Shown one piece after another: positions 37,204-45,665 of a stretch of DNA of 63,237 nt. The notes under the pieces are model-generated. The model was not told the DNA's origin, searched no databases, and saw nothing but the letters and a program-made list of their open reading frames with translations. Location of the stretch: assembly GCA_041656175.1 (NCBI GenBank), contig JBBAEA010000003.1:1-63237 (forward strand), read 5' to 3'. How positions within the stretch are numbered: the stretch's first letter is position 1; each line of letters starts with the position of its first letter. The position numbers were made by a program, and so were the translations under genes. Source of the stretch: JBBAEA01 sp041656175 (lineage in GTDB: Bacteria; Myxococcota_A; Bradymonadia; UBA4248).

Positions 37204-37842
37204 ATGAAGAGACAAATATTCGTAGTTTTTATGTTTCTCTCACTTTTTGTGTTGTCAAATATCGCAAAGGCCGAACTATATCAATATGAAGGCAAGGATG
37301 GCGAAATTATATTTACGACAGAACCGCGCAAGGATCTTAAGCTTATCTCGGTTATGCAGGGTAGCGCGAAGCCCAAGCCAAAGGCGAGGTCAGCGCCGAG
37401 GTCGGCGCAGACGCGTCTAGCTTATGATGAGCGGGCGTATGATGCGATTATTGCCGATGCCTCGCGTGCTTACAACATTCCAGAAGCTTTTATCCGTGCG
37501 GTCATTAAGATTGAGAGCAACTACAACCCCAACGCAGTGAGTAGCGCTGGGGCGATGGGTTTGATGCAGCTCATGCCCGCTACGGCGGAGCATATGGGGG
37601 TTAAGGATAGTTTTGATCCACGCGACAATATATTTGGGGGGACGAAATACTTGCGAAGGCTAGCGGATCGATATAACGGTGATATTAATCTCGTGTTGTC
37701 GGGGTATCACGCGGGGCCAGGGAATGTGGAAAAATACCAAGGCATTCCTTTTGCAAAGACCCAGAATTACGTCAAGAACGTGTACCATTACTATAAGCTG
37801 TACCAAAAACGCGAGAAGGAGCAGCGTGAGGGAGAACCATGA
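37204..37842 (+). CDS. Lytic transglycosylase with N-terminal DUF4124-like domain
   Basis: Periplasmic murein lytic transglycosylase of the SLT/MltC-like type. A signal peptide (MKRQIFVVFMFLSLFVLSN, cleavage near AKA) is followed by a DUF4124-like beta module (LYQYEGKDGEIIFTTEP), a basic linker (about 50-70) and the SLT domain from about residue 85: AVIKIESNYNPNAVSS with catalytic E104, GAMGLMQLMPATAEHMG, NIFGGTKYLRRLADRYNGD and LSGYHAGPGNVEKY. Complete at 212 residues. Its stop overlaps the pgsA start (ATGA), so wall turnover and phospholipid synthesis genes are co-translated here. Confidence 0.92.
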   Translation: MKRQIFVVFMFLSLFVLSNIAKAELYQYEGKDGEIIFTTEPRKDLKLISVMQGSAKPKPKARSAPRSAQTRLAYDERAYDAIIADASRAYNIPEAFIRAVIKIESNYNPNAVSSAGAMGLMQLMPATAEHMGVKDSFDPRDNIFGGTKYLRRLADRYNGDINLVLSGYHAGPGNVEKYQGIPFAKTQNYVKNVYHYYKLYQKREKEQREGEP

Positions 37843-38525
37843 TTTTGAAAAAAACAAAGCGCGCAAGCAGGTTTAAAGGAGCAAAAAAGCGACGCGTCTT
37901 GTTTAGAAAGCCCGTACTTAGGAAGATGAACAGTAAACTCAAGGAGGATCTGCTCAATCTACCTAATATGCTAACGCTAGCGCGTATCGTTTTGATACCC
38001 TTAGTGATCATTTTTTTGTCGTATAGGACAGCAAAGAGCACTTGTATTGCAGCGATATTTTTTGCTGTAGCAGCAGCAACTGATTTTTTCGACGGATATT
38101 TGGCCAGAAAACTGAATCTTGTTAGTTTAACCGGCAAGTTTCTCGATCCCTTAGCCGACAAGCTCATGGTCATGGCTGCTTGCGTACAACTCGCCGCGAT
38201 GGGGTGGCTAGAGGCATGGGTACCTATAGTTTTATTGACTCGAGAGTTTGCGGTGCAGGGGCTTAGGCAGATTGCGAGCGCTGAGGGTATGGTGATTGCA
38301 GCGGGTCAAGGTGGGAAGTTAAAGACCGCTTTTCAGCTTGTTGGGCTCATTGGATTACTGATACACTATCAATATGAAGTGGATTTTTTCTTCTTTAGTT
38401 CATCTGTGAATTTTCATCTTGTGGGCTGGTGGATGCTTATTGCGAGTATCTTTTTTAGCTTGATTAGCGCTGGTCAATATTTTGCAGGTTTCTTAGGCGC
38501 TATTACGCAAAGTGGAAGCAAATAA
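37839..38525 (+). CDS. pgsA: CDP-diacylglycerol-glycerol-3-phosphate 3-phosphatidyltransferase
   Basis: Makes phosphatidylglycerophosphate from CDP-diacylglycerol and glycerol-3-phosphate, the first step to phosphatidylglycerol and cardiolipin, in the inner membrane. The CDP-alcohol phosphatidyltransferase motif is exact: D82-x2-D85-G86-x2-A-R-x8-G-x3-D103-x3-D107. Five to six hydrophobic helices are visible. NLPNMLTLARIVLIPLV is the usual PgsA beginning. ATG 37839 overlaps the previous stop and has GAGGGAG upstream, which adds a basic 29-residue extension; ATG 37926 would give the standard short N-terminus. Confidence 0.93.
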   Translation: MILKKTKRASRFKGAKKRRVLFRKPVLRKMNSKLKEDLLNLPNMLTLARIVLIPLVIIFLSYRTAKSTCIAAIFFAVAAATDFFDGYLARKLNLVSLTGKFLDPLADKLMVMAACVQLAAMGWLEAWVPIVLLTREFAVQGLRQIASAEGMVIAAGQGGKLKTAFQLVGLIGLLIHYQYEVDFFFFSSSVNFHLVGWWMLIASIFFSLISAGQYFAGFLGAITQSGSK

Positions 38526-38564
38526 AGTTTTTGCATAAACATATTGCGGGCTAAAACTCAAGAA

Positions 38565-38783
38565 GGGGGTAGCGCAAGATCACCTGGGATTTCGACAAGG
38601 AAGTCGAAATCGAACGCCGTAGGCGGCCCATAGGGCTGCATGCCATGGATGGCATGCATTCTTAAATTCGCTTAAAGCCGCACAGCGTGCAAAGGTTTGG
38701 CGAATAGCCAAAACTTTGAGCGCTGTTATGCGGCTTTTAGCGAATTTTGAAGGAAGCTTGCGCGTAGGGGGCTGCAAGCCCCC
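38565..38783 (-). repeat. Family A structured intergenic repeat, copy 5 (inverted, enlarged)
   Basis: Outer helix GCGCAAG 38572-38578 with CTTGCGC 38757-38763. Inner hairpin AAATTCGCT 38664-38672, AAAGCCGCA 38674-38682 and CAGCG 38683-38687 pair with 38721-38747, with bulge TTA at 38726-38728. Two extra hairpins are inserted in one flank: GATTTCGAC/GTCGAAATC (38588-38611) and TGCATGCCAT/ATGGCATGCA (38637-38658). Confidence 0.8.
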
Positions 38784-38814
38784 ACATGAATAAAAGCTCG
38801 TAAAGATTAGGGAA

Positions 38815-39183
38815 CTAATAGTTTTGTGCGTAAAAGCCCAAGGCAATGACGGCGATGCCCAGAACGAAGCTAAAACTGCCGCGTAGCCTAGCTTTGAAGC
38901 CGTAGAGTAGTCCGAAGGGGCCGCGGTAGGAGCCGCTGAGTATGGGGACGAGGCCGGAGTAGAGTAGGCTTGCGCCCATGAGGTAGAAGGCGAGTGGGCG
39001 GTGGAAGAAGAAGGCGATGACGCCGGCGAAAAAGCTGAGGAGGGTGAGCCATTGTAGGCGGTCGAGTAGGCGACAAAAGCGGTCGAAGGCTGTTGGGTTG
39101 TAGTCGATGCTTTCGTCGATTTCTTCTTCGATAATGTCGGTTTGGGGGCTGTTTGTGCTTGTGTCTAAGTCGTTGTTTCTCAT
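38815..39183 (-). CDS. Small membrane protein of unknown function
   Basis: 122 residues: an acidic, Asn/Thr-rich N-terminus (1-30), then hydrophobic segments at about 45-60, 64-84 and 104-118, so probably three transmembrane helices. The basic loop RGPFGLLYGFKARLRGS between helices 2 and 3 should be cytoplasmic. ATG 39183 has GGAGAA eight bases upstream on this strand. A longer open frame continues upstream but only as the antisense of the kinase gene. Divergent from the kinase with 189 bases between starts, which may hold shared control. I do not recognise the family. Confidence 0.7.
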   Translation of the reverse strand: MRNNDLDTSTNSPQTDIIEEEIDESIDYNPTAFDRFCRLLDRLQWLTLLSFFAGVIAFFFHRPLAFYLMGASLLYSGLVPILSGSYRGPFGLLYGFKARLRGSFSFVLGIAVIALGFYAQNY

Positions 39184-39372
39184 GGGTTTTTCTCCGTTGG
39201 TGCTCGCGCTCGCAATCTGCGGACTCAAAAGGCATAACGCGAAAGTGTGTAATGTGCAATCTAGAAGGTGAAGGGCGAAATTTTGCCTCATTTTGCTTTT
39301 GTGTAAAACTGTACGTTGCATGTTTAGGGCGCGGTGGCGCTCTGGTTTTGGCAATGCGAAAGGACGGTGGAC

Positions 39373-40551
39373 ATGGTTGCAGTAAAACACTTGGAAGAGC
39401 ACGATCCGGCGTCGGATTTTGTGCAAGGACACGTGATAGGGGAGCGTTACAGCGTGCAGCGTTTGATCGCGGCGGGTGGGATGGGCTTTGTGTACATGGC
39501 GACGGATTTGGAGCAACAGCAGTTGGTTGCGCTGAAGCTGATGCGCAGTTCGTTGCAGCGAGATCCTGTGGCGATTGAGCGTTTTCGTCGCGAGGTGCGA
39601 ACGATTAAGCGTTTGATGCATCCGAACACGATTGAGCTTATCGATTATGGTGTGACGGAGGATGGTTTTATGTTCCTTGTCATGGAGTGGTTGCATGGCA
39701 AGGATTTGCGAGAGATTTTGCGCATTAAGAAGCGCTTGTCGCCGATTACGGTCACGCGCATTGGGATTCAGGTTGCTTGGAGTCTTTCGGAGGCGCATGC
39801 GAAGGGGATTATTCATCGTGATTTGAAGCCAGAGAATATCTTTATCATGCACAATCCTGGTCCACATCTTCGGATTAAGGTTGTGGATTTTGGGCTAGCA
39901 AAGGTGGTTGCGGGACCGGAGTCGGGGGAGCAAATTACGCGTGGAGGCGTGGTGTGTGGTACGCCAGAGTACATGAGCCCAGAGCAGGCTAAGGGCGAGA
40001 AGCTTGATGGTCGCAGCGATGTGTACGCCTTGGGTTGTGTGATGTATGCGATGTTGCAGGGGGATGCGCCCTTTAGGGAGAAGAAGGCATTGGATGTGGC
40101 GATGCGCCATATTAACGATCCTTTCCCCGAGTTTAAGGTGCAGGTTCCAGAGACGCTGCGTCAAATTATTCATAAGTGCGTTGCGAAGGATCGCGCTGAT
40201 CGCTATCATAATGTAAACGAACTCGCCGATGTGCTTGAGGCATTTTTGGATCCTATTGAGATTCGGCGCCGCGATGCGAATGATGCGTGGAGTGTGCGCA
40301 GTTCGGTGCCACCCAACGGCGTGCGGGCTGCTTTGCCTAAACGTGTTAATCGTCGAGCTTTTACGCCAGTTTCTGCGCGTATGCGCATATCACGAAATAC
40401 GCAGCAGCAACTCACGGCGAGTCGCCAACTCAGCGCGCCAAGCGTAAAGCTAAAGCAGAGTTTAAGCATTCCTACGAGTACTTTACTGCGAACGAGTCAG
40501 GCGCAGAAGCGCGGTGGTTTTTTGCAAAAAGTTTTTGGCTCACGCGACTAG
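39373..40551 (+). CDS. Eukaryotic-type Ser/Thr protein kinase (PknB-like)
   Basis: Hanks-type kinase. Glycine loop AAGGMGFVY near residue 34, ATP-binding K55 (VALKLM), catalytic loop HRDLKPEN with D150, DFG with D172, and activation segment end GTPEYMSPEQ. The kinase lobe spans about 20-290. The remaining 100 residues are basic, Ser/Thr/Gln-rich and carry no transmembrane helix, so this is a soluble kinase unlike PknB proper. ATG 39373 follows AGGA at 39361; an upstream in-frame ATG at 39334 is less likely. Such kinases are numerous in Myxococcota-like genomes, which fits the proposed affiliation. Confidence 0.92.
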   Translation: MVAVKHLEEHDPASDFVQGHVIGERYSVQRLIAAGGMGFVYMATDLEQQQLVALKLMRSSLQRDPVAIERFRREVRTIKRLMHPNTIELIDYGVTEDGFMFLVMEWLHGKDLREILRIKKRLSPITVTRIGIQVAWSLSEAHAKGIIHRDLKPENIFIMHNPGPHLRIKVVDFGLAKVVAGPESGEQITRGGVVCGTPEYMSPEQAKGEKLDGRSDVYALGCVMYAMLQGDAPFREKKALDVAMRHINDPFPEFKVQVPETLRQIIHKCVAKDRADRYHNVNELADVLEAFLDPIEIRRRDANDAWSVRSSVPPNGVRAALPKRVNRRAFTPVSARMRISRNTQQQLTASRQLSAPSVKLKQSLSIPTSTLLRTSQAQKRGGFLQKVFGSRD

Positions 40552-40606
40552 TTTTGCGTGCACGCGCGCCTTTGGGCGAAGCTAGACGCCCACTCGCCCG
40601 TTTTCC

Positions 40607-41437
40607 TTAATACGTAAGAACACTAAAGTTATAGAGGCTAGAGAATAGATTGCTGCTCTCCTCCGAGAGCAGTATTTGTTCACGCAAAGTGCTATCCTCG
40701 ACGTACGCTTGCAACTCTGTGGGCCAAAGATAAGGTATTTTATTTCTCAGAATGCGCCTGGTTTCGAATAAATGCGAGACTTCTGCAATTTTGGCCGAAT
40801 CCCCGTTTTTGAGCAAATCTCGTTTCATAGCTTTAAACAGTACGTACATGTCGGGGTCAATGAAACTAAAGGCTTTAGAGAAGATGGCGGCCGTGTGGAA
40901 GTACTGTGGGATACCACAGAGCATCTGCGCGCCAAGTATGCTGCTCATGGTGCGGAAAAGCGCAAAAGCGTTTTGAGATAGCCCAGCGGAGGGGTAGTTT
41001 TGTCCTGGCAGCAGCGCTTTGGTAGAGTTGGAGAGTGGGTTTTGTAGTCTCAGTTTCTCGACGCAGAGGCTAGGGAAGTGGCGTTGGTTTTGGTGGACGA
41101 AGCAGTATTCCAGCCACACGACGGCGTGCATCAGTATTTCGGAGAATCCGCCAGAGTCGGTCCAAACGAGGAGTTCGCTACGCCCGATGATGTCGGATTT
41201 TGGGATATCTAGCCAAATTTGGTGGTGTCCCTGCTCTCTCCAGCGTTCAAAAAACTTGGTGGCTTCAAGTAATTGCACGATTGCTTTTGAAGTCCAGCGA
41301 CCCAAAAACAGACCATCTTGCCACGGTCGCAAAAAATCTGTGCTGTACAGTAGTGCTTTTTCGTTTAAGGGGAGCAGGTCGACTCCGCTTAGGCTGCTTG
41401 ATAGCTGCTCGTATCGTTCTTGGAAGAGTTTGAGCAT
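40607..41437 (-). CDS. Protein of unknown function
   Basis: 276 residues, mixed alpha/beta, with many aromatic residues and no signal peptide or membrane segment. The middle part (ILMHAVVWLEYCFVHQ, LSQNAFALFRTMSSILGAQML) looks helical. I recognise no motif or family. It is convergent with the kinase gene, and a strong terminator lies just upstream for the metallopeptidase gene, so it is probably transcribed on its own. Base composition matches the surrounding chromosome. Confidence 0.65.
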   Translation of the reverse strand: MLKLFQERYEQLSSSLSGVDLLPLNEKALLYSTDFLRPWQDGLFLGRWTSKAIVQLLEATKFFERWREQGHHQIWLDIPKSDIIGRSELLVWTDSGGFSEILMHAVVWLEYCFVHQNQRHFPSLCVEKLRLQNPLSNSTKALLPGQNYPSAGLSQNAFALFRTMSSILGAQMLCGIPQYFHTAAIFSKAFSFIDPDMYVLFKAMKRDLLKNGDSAKIAEVSHLFETRRILRNKIPYLWPTELQAYVEDSTLREQILLSEESSNLFSSLYNFSVLTY

Positions 41438-41486
41438 GAGACTCGTTTTTGGGTGGCACAGATAAGTTAAAGGGCAGCAAAGAAAG

Positions 41487-41515
41487 AGAGGACGCTATTA
41501 ACGTTAGCGTCCTCT
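41487..41515 (-). terminator. Terminator of the metallopeptidase gene
   Basis: AGAGGACGCTA, seven-base loop, TAGCGTCCTCT: a perfect 11-bp stem, followed on the minus strand by a pyrimidine-rich tract (CTTTCTTTG). It lies 50 bases after the stop at 41566. Confidence 0.75.
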
Positions 41516-41565
41516 GAGCGGGGGGATAAAGTATTTAGCATGCAGTTTCGTGTAGTGAGTTTAAA

Positions 41566-42912
41566 CTACATTTTGTGCAAGTTTTGGGATTCAAACCATT
41601 CTCTCCTCTTCGAATCAAGCCTCTCACCCTTTTTCTCTGTCATGTGGTATGTGGCATAGATTTCAGCGAACTCCTCGCCTGGGTCTCTAAACTGGTAGAC
41701 GCTGAGTTTATTGCTTCTAGCGCTACTGTCGTATGACCACCAACCTCGATAAGGGTAGCCTTCATGAATTTGCCTTGGTCCGACGTTAGAGTAGTTCTCA
41801 TAATACCACGGCGACCTATCCGCATTTGCCCTTGCCAAGTGTGTAAAGAGTGGTGAAACTTTAAGTTTTTCGGCCAAGTCGTTTAGCGAGGAATACACTC
41901 TTGCATCGCCCTCGCCTTTGCCGTCCTTTTTCAGGAATCGCTTGTTATAAACTAGTTTTAGGTACGAGCGCGTTTTTTCCACATTTTTGATGCGGCCAAT
42001 CACAGCGAATTTAGCGGCTTCTCTTGAAAGTTCTTTCTCTTTTTTGGTAAACGAGCTCGGGATGGCGTTTTGCACTAAATTGATGACTTCATCGGCAATT
42101 TTTTGTGGTTTAAAAATACCGTGTTTTTTCCAGCCAGAGATCTTGCGAAATGATTCTTGACCCGAGTACCTGCCGTTTTGGTCTACGAGATGTCCCAGTT
42201 CATGGGTAAGCGTAGTATCAAACATATTCATACCGCGCATTTTATCGCCTACGTTTGTGTAGGCGCCCGTCTCGACTCTCCCCATATCGTTTTCGCTATA
42301 GTCTATGCCGATGCGTCCAATGTAGGGCATCGCAAGGCCGGAGTTGCCCGCATCCTTGCCGGTTGTAACTAGGGCTTTTAGTTTTTTCACGTGTGCTTCG
42401 GGTAGGCGTAGCATGACTTTGTACACGCCTTTTACGCCTTCGGGTCCGAATGGGACTTCTTTTTGACCAATCAAAAACAGGCGAGTAATAACATTCCAGT
42501 TTGCGCCAATCTTGATGCCGAAGCGTTTGTCCACGAATTTAATCAAAGTGTCGACATCGCTGACGCTATCGACGAGTAGATCCAAGATCTGATTTTTTAT
42601 GGAGCTGCGACCACCAGATAATAGCTTATTCATGATGCTTTTGTCGCCTACAATTTCTAACTTCTCGCTGTCCGTGGCTTTTTCGACGATATCATGAATT
42701 TTTCCCCAAGAAGTGAAGATATATCGTATGTTCTCCTTTATTTGTTCTACGATACTTTTACTCTCAGTTTTGGCCACCTTACTATCATCGGCTTGTTTTT
42801 GCCTGCCACCTTGTGCGTCAAGATCTTTTTGCGGAAAGGTCTGTAAAACCTTAACGTTTGATTTCGCCGCTAAATTTGAATTCGCTAATACTTTAGAGCT
42901 ATTGAAAGCCAT
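41566..42912 (-). CDS. HELGH zincin-like metallopeptidase, possible secreted effector
   Basis: Probable zinc metallopeptidase. The zinc helix is TH237-E238-L-G-H241-LVDQ. A later element, DPGEEFAEIYATYHM (E413, E414, E417), resembles the EFFAEAF-type helix that supplies the third ligand in lethal-factor-like gluzincins, although the 170-residue spacing is long. Residues 1-60 are low-complexity (Asn, Lys, Ser, Gln) and there is no signal peptide. ATG 42912 has GAGGTGA six bases upstream. A decayed second copy of its C-terminus lies at 45.0 kb. Absence of a signal plus a disordered N-terminus would fit cargo of a contractile or other dedicated secretion system, but no such machine is in the window. 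Substrate unknown. Confidence 0.72.
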   Translation of the reverse strand: MAFNSSKVLANSNLAAKSNVKVLQTFPQKDLDAQGGRQKQADDSKVAKTESKSIVEQIKENIRYIFTSWGKIHDIVEKATDSEKLEIVGDKSIMNKLLSGGRSSIKNQILDLLVDSVSDVDTLIKFVDKRFGIKIGANWNVITRLFLIGQKEVPFGPEGVKGVYKVMLRLPEAHVKKLKALVTTGKDAGNSGLAMPYIGRIGIDYSENDMGRVETGAYTNVGDKMRGMNMFDTTLTHELGHLVDQNGRYSGQESFRKISGWKKHGIFKPQKIADEVINLVQNAIPSSFTKKEKELSREAAKFAVIGRIKNVEKTRSYLKLVYNKRFLKKDGKGEGDARVYSSLNDLAEKLKVSPLFTHLARANADRSPWYYENYSNVGPRQIHEGYPYRGWWSYDSSARSNKLSVYQFRDPGEEFAEIYATYHMTEKKGERLDSKRREWFESQNLHKM

Positions 42913-42990
42913 CTTGATCACCTCAATTCAAATGCTTAGGAGGATCCTACCCACACAGTGGCAGAATCACCAACCGCTATCCTACTATAA

Positions 42991-43019
42991 ATAGTGAAGC
43001 TTTTTATACGCTTTGTCAA
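42991..43019 (-). promoter_or_regulatory. Putative promoter of the metallopeptidase gene
   Basis: On the minus strand, TTGACA (43019-43014), spacer of 17 bases, CACTAT (42996-42991). The -35 box is perfect and the -10 box is weak. About 80 bases upstream of the ATG. Confidence 0.45.
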
Positions 43020-43119
43020 ACTTTAACCGCCGTCAACAGTAAATATTAGGGTTTATAAGTGATTATTTTCGGTGCTTAGCTTAGGGAAGCTCAAATGAAT
43101 CGATATCTTTGTTAATTAT

Positions 43120-43381
43120 TTTTGGGGGGGGAAGTTTCCCCCTACGTGTCAACCCCACGCTTTGCGCGGGTTTGCCACTACCCCCTCCGCGGGGACACCC
43201 CGCGACGCCCCGTCTCATTTTTGGCCGTAATAGAGCTTTGCCCTTGCCCTTAGACGAGGTTTGGGCGGTAGCCCAATAAATCAGCGAAAGGGGCAGCTTT
43301 CAAACCTGCCCTCATAAAATCAATAATCTGCATACAAAAGCGGGTTCTAAGGGCGATAGGCCCAATAAATCAGAGTTTCCT
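43120..43381 (-). repeat. Family B (inverted) followed by family C repeats
   Basis: Family B, reversed, at 43120-43215: 'ggggggggaagtttccccctacgtgtcaacc' pattern, a CGCGGGG/CCCCGCG hairpin and no inserted block. Family C pieces follow at 43240-43285 and 43315-43381 ('aaagcgggttctaagggcga', tip 'atcagagtttccttag'). They fill most of the gap 42913-43384. Confidence 0.7.
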
Positions 43382-43384
43382 TAG

Positions 43385-44131
43385 CTAGTAAACATTAATG
43401 TTTTCACAATCCATTTTAACGCGACCATCGTTGTCGACGTGCATGACGCATACGGCGATGTTCATACCTCTCCCGTCTCTAGCATAGGTAAAATCGAGTC
43501 TTACACCGTCCTCGTTGTGGCTAAGCTTGGGCTTAGCAATGGCGGGCCGTTTAAGTATGGGATCCTCGTCATTTGTGAAAAGTTGGCCACCTACGGGTAA
43601 GAAGCATTGCGCGATCTCTGCTATGTTTGTGGCGGGTACTTCGCTGTTCTCACTAAGGTCGATGTGGCGGAGTATGTCCTCTAGATGTGTAAGATCTTCA
43701 CGATCAACGACGCCCTTCTTTATGTGTAGCGCAACGTTAGTGGCATTGGCATCTCTGATGCCTTTGTGCAAGACACTGAAAAAATAATAAGGTGGCACCA
43801 TAAAATCAAGTGGATGTACGTTATACATTAAGCCTCGCCACGGCAGATCTTTTTTAAGACGCTTTTTTGCCTTATGGTAGCCTTCACCTAAAATAGTCTC
43901 TTGGTAAGTTGGCGTAATTGGACTATTGCTTTCATCATTTTTTTGCATGGACAGCTCCATATTAATTTGTTCAACAACATGATTATTATTGGTTTTTGTG
44001 TTATCGGTATTTGTACTTTCTTGTGTGGTAGCTGATGCGTTTAAATTATTAGGACTTTGGCATGCGCTTAGCGTTAAAAGCGAAAGAGTAGCGAATATCA
44101 TAAAATTACATTTAAACTTTTGTTTCATCAT
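43385..44131 (-). CDS. Tandem lipoprotein paralogue 1, unknown function
   Basis: 248 residues, lipoprotein signal ending LSAC at C24. A low-complexity Asn/Thr linker (25-75) is followed by a conserved domain shared with the gene immediately upstream: PPYYFFSVLHKGIRDANA, LHIKKGVVDRE, RHIDLSENSEVPATNIAEIAQCFLP, FTNDEDPILKRPAIAKPKLSH, and LDFTYARDGRGMNIAVCVMHVD. Family unrecognised. The pair differs by roughly half of its residues, so the duplication is not recent. The shared LKRPAI(A/S)KP and DGRxMNI stretches are the best family markers. Confidence 0.75.
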   Translation of the reverse strand: MMKQKFKCNFMIFATLSLLTLSACQSPNNLNASATTQESTNTDNTKTNNNHVVEQINMELSMQKNDESNSPITPTYQETILGEGYHKAKKRLKKDLPWRGLMYNVHPLDFMVPPYYFFSVLHKGIRDANATNVALHIKKGVVDREDLTHLEDILRHIDLSENSEVPATNIAEIAQCFLPVGGQLFTNDEDPILKRPAIAKPKLSHNEDGVRLDFTYARDGRGMNIAVCVMHVDNDGRVKMDCENINVY

Positions 44132-44148
44132 AAAATCAATGCTCTATT

Positions 44149-44895
44149 CTAATTATTTAAGGGCAGATCCTTGCATTCCAAATTAACGCGTCCTTTGGCG
44201 TCGACGAGCATTGCGCAGCTTACAATATTCATTTTTCGCCCATCTTTTGCATAGCTAAAGTCCAATTTAATTGTATCGTCATGGTGGCTTAGCACAGGTT
44301 TAGAGATCGCGGGGCGTTTAAGGACAGGTTCTTGGTCATCGGTAAAGACGGCGGCAGATGCGGGCAGAAAGCACTGGACGATCTTTGCAATGTCGCGAGC
44401 AGGGACTTCAGTGCCTTGGCTGAGATCGATGTATCGAAGTATTTTTTCTAAATTCTCAATTTTTGTACGATCTATGATTCCCTCATCGATGTGTAATACA
44501 ATGCTGTCGGGGTTTGCATCCCTCGTATCATGTCTATCAACGTTAAAGAAATAATAAGGTGGCGCTAAGAATTTAAACGGAATTACGTTGTAAACATCTC
44601 CTTCCTGTGGCAATAAATCTTTTAAATGCACTGTTGCATCTTCATAGCCTTTGCCCAAGGGCGATCTTTTATAACTAGATTCTTTAGGAGTATCGATTTT
44701 TTGCACGTCTTCTTCCTGTGTATTGTTTTTGTCATGCAAAGCAATATTATCGCTAGGCAATGTATCTTTAGTTTCTGTATTATAAATAGGTAAATTGGAT
44801 GCTTGCTGAGTGGTGTTTTGGGGGTTTTGGCAAGCCCAAAAAGTAGCTGAGAAGCCAAGAGACATAATGATGAGAATAATAAAACTGAATTTCAT
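44149..44895 (-). CDS. Tandem lipoprotein paralogue 2, unknown function
   Basis: 248 residues, lipoprotein signal with ATFWAC giving C22. It repeats the domain of its downstream neighbour: PPYYFFNVDRHDTRDANP, LHIDEGIIDRTKIE, RYIDLSQGTEVPARDIAKIVQCFLP, FTDDQEPVLKRPAISKPVLSHH, LDFSYAKDGRKMNIVSCAMLVD. Only 17 bases separate the genes, so they form an operon. Conserved spacing of the motifs with a divergent linker suggests two related surface or periplasmic proteins with different partners. No enzyme motif is visible. Confidence 0.75.
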   Translation of the reverse strand: MKFSFIILIIMSLGFSATFWACQNPQNTTQQASNLPIYNTETKDTLPSDNIALHDKNNTQEEDVQKIDTPKESSYKRSPLGKGYEDATVHLKDLLPQEGDVYNVIPFKFLAPPYYFFNVDRHDTRDANPDSIVLHIDEGIIDRTKIENLEKILRYIDLSQGTEVPARDIAKIVQCFLPASAAVFTDDQEPVLKRPAISKPVLSHHDDTIKLDFSYAKDGRKMNIVSCAMLVDAKGRVNLECKDLPLNN

Positions 44896-45022
44896 GAATT
44901 GTGCCGAGCTTTGTATGCATACACAATAGGCGCTCTTGTCTATGGTGCCTATTATAAAATTATAAGTTATTTTTTAGAAAAAAGTCACTGTTTGGGAATT
45001 TTCGCCTTATTATTATGTAGTC

Positions 45023-45227
45023 CTTCTCTTTCGAAGCAAGATTTTCGCGTGGTATCCACGTTTTCGCCTATTTTCTCTGTCATATGGTAAGTGGCGTACA
45101 ATTCCGCAAATTCCTCACCTGGATCACGGAACCGGTAAATGCTAAACTTATTTTTTCGAGCATCGTTGTTGTAGACCCAGCAAGCTCGCCCTTTGTAGCC
45201 CTCGTGGATCTGTTTTGGGCCAACGTC
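45023..45227 (-). pseudogene. C-terminal fragment of a second HELGH metallopeptidase
   Basis: In one minus-strand frame this stretch reads VGPKQIHEGYKGRACWVYNN, then FRDPGEEFAELYATYHMTEK, and aligns without gaps to residues about 375-440 of the protein at 41566-42912 (VGPRQIHEGYPYRGWWSYDS, FRDPGEEFAEIYATYHMTEK). There is no start and no HELGH part, so it is a remnant of a duplicated copy. The remainder of the 770-base gap 44896-45665 holds a transposase fragment (45426-45623) and otherwise unassignable sequence. Confidence 0.85.
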
Positions 45228-45425
45228 TTAGCACCAGCAGCTCCCCGGTTTTGCTTTTCTTGTGAGTGAATGCTGGCCATATTAAGCTCTACTACGTAGC
45301 TGGCCTTGTACAGCGCTAGTGTATCTAGCGGGGCTCAAGACACATGCATTCCACGGGTGTACTGTAAGCTCTTTTAGCTTCGTTAGTCAAGTTTTATGCG
45401 CAAAATGGCGAAGCGTGATGTTTCT

Positions 45426-45623
45426 TTATACTGAAGGCTTCCTCTTGCAGCAGTGCAGCTCATTGCATATTTTTTCGGGGTGAAACTCGTCGTTGAGCAG
45501 CTGCTTTTGGAAGCTCTTTTTCAACGACTTGAGTTTGCATGCAAGAATGTAAGAAATCCCATCGGCTTCCATTAACGCTAAGTTTTCTTTGCAGAACATC
45601 GCTCGTTCTGCAAGCCATGTCAC
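45426..45623 (-). pseudogene. Transposase fragment, IS1634/IS4-like
   Basis: About 65 codons reading LAERAMFCKENLALMEADGI then SYILACKLKSLK. This resembles the D-R-G-M-x-S-x-x-N segment of IS1634/IS4-group transposases (VADRGMLSxENL...YIVGAR). The first residues carry Ala for Gly and Cys for Ser, and both ends are missing. A relic only; it lies between the decayed metallopeptidase and the duplicated barrels. Confidence 0.55.
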
Positions 45624-45665
45624 ATGAGAGAGCTTGAGCTTGGCAAGGATTCGCGTCGTTTGTCG

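Noticed and set aside
38815..39867. A 350-codon minus-strand frame
   Set aside because: Only the last 122 codons have a ribosome site and membrane-protein character. The first two thirds are the antisense of the kinase gene with Arg/His/Leu-rich shadow composition.
40573..40606. GC-rich hairpin after the kinase gene as a terminator
   Set aside because: A short GGGCG/CGCCC stem exists but the following T-run is weak and offset, so I did not list it.
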